NCBI GenBank assembly: GCA_947302675.1
Contig: CAMYWI010000132.1
Coordinates: forward strand, 1 to 5,076
DNA from: an uncultured Selenomonadales bacterium
GTDB taxonomy: Bacteria > Bacillota_C > Negativicutes > Selenomonadales > Selenomonadaceae
DNA: 5,076 nt
Reading direction: 5' to 3'
In this document: piece after piece, positions 1 to 5,076 of the stretch
Layout of the letters: every line of letters begins with the position of its first letter
Position numbering within the stretch: position 1 is the first letter of the stretch
Made by a program: the position numbers and the translations under genes
The notes under the pieces: generated by a model
Databases searched by the model: none
What the model saw: the letters and a program-made list of their open reading frames with translations, nothing else
What the model was told of the DNA's origin: nothing

Positions 1-28
1 GGAATTAGGAATGTGGAATTAGGAATGG
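1..28. repeat. Two tandem copies of a 14-bp repeat at window edge
   Basis: Bases 1-14 (GGAATTAGGAATGT) and 15-28 (GGAATTAGGAATGG) differ only at the last base. The array touches the left edge, so it may continue upstream and its copy number is unknown. It lies in non-coding DNA before the TadG-like gene. Short AT/purine tandem repeats of this kind are usually intergenic filler or slippage products. No function can be read from two copies. Confidence 0.75.
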
Positions 29-77
29 AAAGGCGGCGGGAATTTTTGAATACACTCAGTTAGGAAAGGTTTCGTTT

Positions 78-87
78 AGGGAAAGGG
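78..87 (+). promoter_or_regulatory. Ribosome binding site of the TadG-like gene
   Basis: The purine tract AGGGAAAGGG lies just before three possible starts: GTG at 89, ATG at 92 and GTG at 98. GTG 89 is almost in contact with the tract. ATG 92 is 4 nt from the second AGGG and 10 nt from the first, so it is preferred. A similar tract, TTAGGAAAGG, lies at 60-69. Confidence 0.5.
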
Positions 88-91
88 CGTG

Positions 92-1579
92 ATGAATGTG
101 TTCAAAAAAATAAAACAGCGCGGGCAAGTCCTTCTGCTCTACGCCTTGATGATTCCGACGCTGTTTTTCTTTGTCGGGATAACTTTTGATTTGAGCTGGT
201 ATTATTTGAACGTCGCGCGAATGCAAAATGCGGCGGACGCGGCAGTCCTCGCCGGAGCGCAAAAGCTTATCGAGCAAGAAGGCACGCTGTCAGATTACAA
301 CTATACGACCTTTATCAACCGCTATGACGGTAGCAAGGTTTCGCCGTCCTCGCGCAACACTTTCAACGGCGACAGCATTGCCAAGGATTACGTCGGTAAA
401 AACATTTCCGGCGGCAAGTCACTTTGGATGAGCGACACGATGACGGATGTAGTCACTAAGAATGATTTGCACTTCAGCAGCACACTTTCAGGCAACATAG
501 ATAATAATTATGATATTTTGTATTATCACGTCATGTTGGAAGAGGAAGTGCCGCACATGATGCTTGGCAAGTTTTTCCCCGACATGAACGCAAAAGTTTC
601 GTCAGTCGCCAAGATAACGCAGTTCATGAAAGGCTACGACCTTTATCAACAAGTAAAACTTCTGGAGGATAAGCAAACTTATTCTTCGTGGAATGACATT
701 TACAAGCAAAAAAATGATTCGGAGACTGCCGCCAATGACCGCATTGTTATTTTGTCAAGAGACTCAACTTTGGAAGACGCCCACTACACCGAGGAGGCGA
801 ACCTTACCGACTCAAATTATCTTTTTGACAACTTGCTTATTACAACCGACCCCGCCGCGCCGCAAAGCTCCAGCATGACGATAGACCACTGGGCTTATCG
901 AACGTATCGGATAATAAATATCGACACGGTTTATACCACGCGCGATTATACTTTTTACAACGGCAACAGTTCCGCTCTGGAAAAGATTCGCGAAACAAAT
1001 TCCGATTATGATGATTTAAGGGACGACGAGTTGGCGGAGTTACTTGCAAAGGATTTTTATGACCCGTTGTACGTGCGCATTGAGAGCGAGCCGCGCGGCG
1101 AACCTGTTCGACAAATCATTATCAACGTCAATGTCGCCAACATGAACGAGATTACTGACCGCCCAATCGTTTTATTCTATGAAGGTCCAGAGTACGATGA
1201 ATCTTTGCCCGTTATTTTAAATCTCAACGCGGACTTTCGCGGCGTCCTCTACGCGCCCATTAGCCCCGTCGTCATTAACGGCAACAATCATGAATTTCAA
1301 GGTTTCGTCGTTGCAGAAAAGTATGTTCAGCTTGAAACCGACGACAACACCGGCGAAGACGACTACGACGACGACAAAGACAAAATGCTTATTGACGAGT
1401 TCGGCAATGTTGAGTATAAAAAAATCGGCGGCTCCTATGAAACCGTCGATAAATCGAATTTGGCGTCCACATACAATCTTTCCGCCTATTCGAGCTTTGA
1501 TTCTTTTAATCTGATTCGGCTTGAGTATAATTTGTCGGATTATTTGTTCACGACTGAGGATGCCAAAATGCGAATTTGA
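92..1579 (+). CDS. TadE/TadG-like Flp pilus-assembly family protein
   Basis: This 495-residue protein is anchored by one membrane helix and probably faces outward. Numbering is from ATG 92; GTG 89 would add one residue. A short basic N-terminus (FKKIKQRGQ, about residues 4-12) precedes a hydrophobic helix at about 13-35. It is followed by DLSWYYLNVARMQNAADAAV and LAGA, the hallmark of the putative Flp pilus-assembly TadE/G-like N-terminal region: polar helix, then an A-A-D-A-A small-residue motif. A second family-like piece is V-P-H-M-M-L-G-K-F-F near 153-162, before V-A-K-I. The rest matches no domain I can name. Around 375-410 is a beta-rich stretch containing FRGVLYAP, VVINGN and FQGFVVAE, like the G-x-(I/L)-Y-A-P segments of some pilus-accessory proteins. 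An acidic run follows at about 416-431 (TDDNTGEDDYDDDKDK). TadG proteins assist Flp/Tad pilus assembly and surface adhesion, but no other tad gene is in view, so the exact role is inferred. The family call is solid; the symbol tadG would be too specific. Confidence 0.75.
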   Translation: MNVFKKIKQRGQVLLLYALMIPTLFFFVGITFDLSWYYLNVARMQNAADAAVLAGAQKLIEQEGTLSDYNYTTFINRYDGSKVSPSSRNTFNGDSIAKDYVGKNISGGKSLWMSDTMTDVVTKNDLHFSSTLSGNIDNNYDILYYHVMLEEEVPHMMLGKFFPDMNAKVSSVAKITQFMKGYDLYQQVKLLEDKQTYSSWNDIYKQKNDSETAANDRIVILSRDSTLEDAHYTEEANLTDSNYLFDNLLITTDPAAPQSSSMTIDHWAYRTYRIINIDTVYTTRDYTFYNGNSSALEKIRETNSDYDDLRDDELAELLAKDFYDPLYVRIESEPRGEPVRQIIINVNVANMNEITDRPIVLFYEGPEYDESLPVILNLNADFRGVLYAPISPVVINGNNHEFQGFVVAEKYVQLETDDNTGEDDYDDDKDKMLIDEFGNVEYKKIGGSYETVDKSNLASTYNLSAYSSFDSFNLIRLEYNLSDYLFTTEDAKMRI

Positions 1580-1583
1580 GATT

Positions 1584-2693
1584 TTACGCGAGCTTGAAAG
1601 TTATGACGTTAACGCCGTCTTCGTACGTGTGGGAATAATTTTGGGCAAGGTTATGAAGAATAGCCGCGCCGAGATTCTCCTCGTCGAAGTCGGCGAAATT
1701 TTTTTCAAGCGGATTGTGATTCTTGCCCGCACACGTGAATTTAATCTCTATTGCGTCATCAACTTCCGAGTAGGTCACGTCAAGCGAAATTTTTATATCG
1801 TCTCCCGCGCAGGCGTTGTCGAGCATTTCATAAATCAATTCCTCGCAACAGAGTTGAAGGCGATTAGTCCTGCGCGACGCCACGCCGTATTTCTCCGCGA
1901 AAGTCTGAATGCCGCCCTGCAACTTCATCAAGTCAAAGGCGCGTTCGGTAATTTCGTAGGAGAAATATTTTTGTTTGTGGATAAAGGCAATAGTCTTGGG
2001 GCGTTGGGGCGCGTCGAAAATTTCTGCGGGCGTGCCTTGCTCGTAAATCTCACCGTCGGCGAAAAACAAAATTCTCGTGGCGACTTCGCGGGCAAAGTTC
2101 ATCTCGTGCGTGACGATTAGCATTGTCAGATTTTGTTTGGCAAGCATACGGATAACCGCCAAAACTTCGCCGACCATAGTTGGATCAAGCGCGGAAGTCG
2201 GTTCGTCAAAGAGAATCACCTTTGGATTCATCATGAGACTACGGCAAATGGCGATACGCTGTTGTTGCCCGCCCGATAAGAATTCGGGATAAGCCGCCGC
2301 TTTGGAAGTCAAGCCGACCTGCGCGAGCAAGCCCATTGCCTTTTCGCGAGCCGCCTCCTTTGTCATGCCAAGTAGTTTTATCGGCGCGACCGTTAAATTT
2401 TCCATAACGTCCATGTGCGTGAAGAGATTAAATCTTTGCCAAACCATGCCCATGCTCCGACGGATTTTGTCAATGTCGACGTTGGGCGCAGTAATCTCTT
2501 GTCCGTCGATAAAAATTTGCCCGGCGTCGGGCGTTTCCAACAGCTCAAGACTGCGAAGGAAGACACTTTTGCCGCAACCAGAGCCGCCGATTATCGCAAT
2601 GCGCTCGCCTTCCTCGACAGTTAAATCTATCCCGCGCAGGACTTCCAAACTGCCAAAAGATTTTTTCAGCCCGCGAACTTCAATAACACTCAT
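1584..2693 (-). CDS. Polar amino acid-type ABC transporter ATPase fused to a GHKL (RsbW/HATPase_c_2-like) domain
   Basis: This is a 369-residue cytoplasmic protein. Residues 1 to about 240 form a complete GlnQ/HisP-type ABC ATPase, which normally powers uptake of polar amino acids. Visible motifs are Walker A GGSGCGKS (36-43), Q-loop Q86 in VWQRFNLF, signature LSGGQQQR (139-146), Walker B ILFDE with Glu164, D-loop SALD (167-170) and switch His196. GlnQ proteins usually stop near 240 residues. Here the frame continues for about 129 residues. That tail resembles the RsbW-like HATPase_c_2 fold: a helical lead-in (245-278), RLQLCCEELIYEMLDNA (278-294) at the N-box, AGKNHNPLE (322-330) at the G1 box, and LGAAILHNLA (341-350) plus YEDGVNVITF at the G2 region and final strand. 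Several nucleotide-contact positions look changed. The ATG at 2693 has a good GGAGG 7 nt upstream. No permease or binding-protein gene is adjacent, so the transported substrate is unknown. The ABC call is very safe; the GHKL call rests on pattern recognition. Confidence 0.9.
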   Translation of the reverse strand: MSVIEVRGLKKSFGSLEVLRGIDLTVEEGERIAIIGGSGCGKSVFLRSLELLETPDAGQIFIDGQEITAPNVDIDKIRRSMGMVWQRFNLFTHMDVMENLTVAPIKLLGMTKEAAREKAMGLLAQVGLTSKAAAYPEFLSGGQQQRIAICRSLMMNPKVILFDEPTSALDPTMVGEVLAVIRMLAKQNLTMLIVTHEMNFAREVATRILFFADGEIYEQGTPAEIFDAPQRPKTIAFIHKQKYFSYEITERAFDLMKLQGGIQTFAEKYGVASRRTNRLQLCCEELIYEMLDNACAGDDIKISLDVTYSEVDDAIEIKFTCAGKNHNPLEKNFADFDEENLGAAILHNLAQNYSHTYEDGVNVITFKLA

Positions 2694-2700
2694 TAATCGA

Positions 2701-2705
2701 CCTCC
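2701..2705 (-). promoter_or_regulatory. Ribosome binding site of the ABC-GHKL gene
   Basis: On the minus strand GGAGG lies 7 nt before the ATG at 2693, an ideal Shine-Dalgarno and spacing. It fixes the start of the ABC-GHKL gene. I could not find a convincing -35/-10 pair between this site and the palindromes at 2742-2873, so whether the gene has its own promoter is open. Confidence 0.8.
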
Positions 2706-2741
2706 AAACTTTTTAAACCTTAGCGGCTAGTCGAAACGCAG

Positions 2742-2767
2742 AAGGGGCGGCATGGACGCCGCCCCTT
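2742..2767 (-). terminator. GC-rich hairpin, possible weak terminator of the glucosidase transcript
   Basis: A 10-bp stem pairs AAGGGGCGGC (2742-2751) with GCCGCCCCTT (2758-2767) around a 6-nt loop. Read on the minus strand, downstream of the glucosidase gene, the stem is followed by TCTGCGTTTCG, so there is only a short, interrupted U run. That is a weak intrinsic terminator at best. It lies 112 bp past the stop codon and about 50 bp before the ABC-GHKL start. The stem could equally be just part of the palindromic repeat element. Confidence 0.35.
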
Positions 2768-2769
2768 GA

Positions 2770-2800
2770 CACCGCGTTTGAACAGGATGTTCAAGCGGTG
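2770..2800. repeat. 13-bp bulged hairpin
   Basis: CACCGC (2770-2775) pairs with GCGGTG (2795-2800), and TTGAACA (2778-2784) pairs with TGTTCAA (2788-2794) around the loop GGA. Two unpaired bases (2776-2777) form a bulge on the left arm only. No U tract follows on either strand, so it is not an intrinsic terminator by itself. It is the central hairpin of the composite element. Confidence 0.7.
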
Positions 2801-2818
2801 CCGCCCCCGCGAGGCGAG

Positions 2819-2873
2819 TTTCTTTGCTTCTTTCTTTGCTCGGTCAAAGAAAGAAGGTTAAACACAAAAGAAA
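2819..2873. repeat. Nested CTTTCTTTG/CAAAGAAAG palindrome
   Basis: A perfect 12-bp stem pairs CTTCTTTCTTTG (2827-2838) with CAAAGAAAGAAG (2845-2856) around the 6-nt loop CTCGGT. An outer arm, TTTCTTTG (2819-2826), can pair with CAAAAGAAA (2865-2873) with one extra A, giving a nested, interrupted cruciform. It ends 6 bp before the glucosidase stop codon, so it would form the start of that gene's 3' UTR. It could protect the 3' end of the mRNA, or be a repeat insertion. Confidence 0.7.
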
Positions 2874-2879
2874 GTAAGA

Positions 2880-4391
<1,512 letters not shown>

Positions 4392-4403
4392 CAGCCGCCA
4401 AAA

Positions 4404-4430
4404 ATTTTCCTGCTTTTTGCAACGGAAAAT
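4404..4430. promoter_or_regulatory. Inverted repeat, possible operator between divergent promoters
   Basis: ATTTTCC (4404-4410) and GGAAAAT (4424-4430) are a perfect 7-bp inverted repeat with a 13-bp spacer. Inside it TGC (4411-4413) and GCA (4419-4421) extend the symmetry. The element covers the tyrS -35 box (4417-4422) and the place where the glucosidase -35 should be. A dimeric regulator bound here could affect both genes. AT-rich repeats of this size also arise by chance. Confidence 0.35.
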
Positions 4431-4445
4431 GATAAATGCTATAAT
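4417..4445 (+). promoter_or_regulatory. Housekeeping promoter of tyrS
   Basis: The -35 box TTGCAA (4417-4422) and -10 box TATAAT (4440-4445) are separated by the ideal 17 bp, and TG at 4437-4438 adds an extended -10. This is a near-consensus sigma-70/sigma-A promoter. Transcription should begin near 4452, right at the ribosome binding site, giving a leader of only about 15 nt. Confidence 0.8.
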
Positions 4446-4451
4446 GCGGCG

Positions 4452-4459
4452 AAAGGAGG
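4452..4459 (+). promoter_or_regulatory. Ribosome binding site of tyrS
   Basis: AAAGGAGG lies 7 nt before ATG 4467, a near-perfect Shine-Dalgarno at the best spacing. It confirms the start codon. Together with the strong promoter it implies high, constitutive expression. Confidence 0.9.
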
Positions 4460-4466
4460 CTTTTTA

Positions 4467-5076
4467 ATGGAAAATGTATTCGACACCCTCACGGAGCGCG
4501 GATTCATAGCGCAGTGCACCGACGAGGCGGAAGTTAAGAAATTACTCGGCGAGAAAAAAGTTACGTTCTATATCGGCTTTGATCCGACGGCTGACAGTTT
4601 GCACGCAGGTCACTTTATCGCGCTAATGGCAATGGCGCACATGCAACGCGCGGGGCACCGCCCGATTTGTTTAGTCGGCGGCGGCACGGGAACTGTTGGA
4701 GATCCTTCGGGGCGTTCGGACTTGCGCAAGGTCATGACGGACGAAGTTATCGAGCACAACTGCGAGTGCTTTAAAAAGCAAATGGCGCGGTTTATCGACT
4801 TCAGCGACGGCAAGGCGTTAATGGTCAACAACGGCGACTGGCTCCGCAAGCTCGGCTACATTGATTTACTTAGAGAAGTCGGGGCGCATTTCACGGTTAA
4901 TCGTATGCTTGCCGCCGAGTGCTACAAGCAGCGTTGGGAGAAGGGCTTGACGTTCCTTGAGTTCAACTACATGGTTATGCAGGCTTACGACTTTTACAAG
5001 CTCAACGGCGATTACGATTGCATTTTGCAAATGGGCGGCGATGACCAGTGGTCGAATATAATTGCGGGCGTCGAAC
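4467..5076 (+). CDS. tyrS: Tyrosyl-tRNA synthetase, 5' part (runs off the window)
   Basis: TyrRS charges tRNA-Tyr with tyrosine in the cytoplasm using ATP. The first 203 codons are present, about half of a usual protein of some 400 residues. The frame is open to the right edge, so this is an edge cut and not a truncation. Class I features are clear: [15 protein letters not shown] holds the HIGH-type motif HAGH (46-49) with Tyr35 and Asp39 at tyrosine-pocket positions. [15 protein letters not shown] (71-85) is the conserved family loop. [11 protein letters not shown] carries Tyr168, Gln172 and Asp175, which contact tyrosine, and [10 protein letters not shown] (189-198) follows. The KMSKS loop and the C-terminal S4-like RNA-binding domain would lie beyond the window. 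The gene is divergent from the glucosidase and has its own strong promoter. There is no space for a T-box leader. Confidence 0.97.
   Translation, partial: MENVFDTLTERGFIAQCTDEAEVKKLLGEKKVTFYIGFDPTADSLHAGHFIALMAMAHMQRAGHRPICLVGGGTGTVGDPSGRSDLRKVMTDEVIEHNCECFKKQMARFIDFSDGKALMVNNGDWLRKLGYIDLLREVGAHFTVNRMLAAECYKQRWEKGLTFLEFNYMVMQAYDFYKLNGDYDCILQMGGDDQWSNIIAGVE

Larger units (their letters stand above)
2742..2873. repeat. Composite palindromic intergenic element (three hairpins)
   Basis: This stretch fills most of the 186-bp gap between the ABC-GHKL start and the glucosidase stop. It contains three successive perfect or near-perfect inverted repeats, listed as separate entries. GCCGCCCC occurs twice, at 2758-2765 and 2800-2807, and both copies can pair with GGGGCGGC at 2744-2751. 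The dense packing, lack of coding potential and position just after a stop codon are typical of REP/BIME-like or small non-autonomous repeats. The CTTTCTTTG/CAAAGAAAG palindrome also resembles intergenic repeats seen in many bacterial genomes. Multi-copy status cannot be shown from one window. Confidence 0.6.

Noticed and set aside
1600..1630. CGTTAACG palindrome near the gene ends as a bidirectional terminator
   Set aside because: The stem is only 4 bp per arm, lies within the ABC-GHKL coding sequence, and has no U tract on either side.
1521..2120. A 199-codon open frame on the plus strand
   Set aside because: It lies antisense to the ABC-GHKL gene, has no family pattern, and its start overlaps the TadG-like gene. 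It is a by-product of codon bias in the real gene.
2302..2730. A 142-codon plus-strand frame over the Walker A region
   Set aside because: It is antisense to a well-supported ABC ATPase and shows no recognisable motif or ribosome site.
2819..2873. CRISPR-like or phage attachment repeat
   Set aside because: The structure is one nested palindrome with no direct repeats at regular spacing, no spacers and no integrase gene nearby.
4416..4430. Possible catabolite-repression (cre) site near TTTGCAACGGAAAAT
   Set aside because: The central CG is out of register with the cre consensus and the right half-site lacks the expected bases.

Overview
The window looks like ordinary chromosomal DNA from a low-to-mid GC bacterium with Firmicutes-type signals: strong AGGAGG-like ribosome sites, TATAAT promoters, a GlnQ-type ABC ATPase, a GH1 phospho-glucosidase of the PTS type and a bacterial TyrRS. 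A TadE/TadG-like protein beside such genes, together with palindromic intergenic repeats, would fit a Negativicutes (Selenomonas-like) genome. That placement is an inference and is not proven by anything in the sequence. No mobile element, phage gene, CRISPR array, rRNA or tRNA was found.

Layout. Bases 1-91 are an intergenic tail with two copies of a 14-bp repeat at the window edge. Bases 92-1579 (+) encode a membrane-anchored TadE/TadG-like protein. It ends 4 bp from the end of a convergent gene at 1584-2693 (-), which fuses a polar amino acid-type ABC ATPase to an RsbW-like GHKL domain. Bases 2694-2879 hold a dense cluster of palindromes. Bases 2880-4349 (-) encode a GH1 6-phospho-beta-glucosidase. 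Bases 4350-4466 are a compact divergent control region with one promoter on each strand. The 5' half of tyrS (+) runs from 4467 off the right edge.

The genes do not form one pathway. The glucosidase and the ABC gene lie on the same strand but are separated by the palindrome cluster, so they are probably transcribed separately or only partly together. No PTS permease, amino acid permease, solute-binding protein or other tad gene is visible. The most unusual item is the ABC-GHKL fusion, whose GHKL part seems to have lost nucleotide-binding residues and may act as a sensor or partner-binding domain. Next in interest are the palindrome cluster, which has mutually exclusive pairings, and the inverted repeat lying across the tyrS -35 box between the two divergent promoters.
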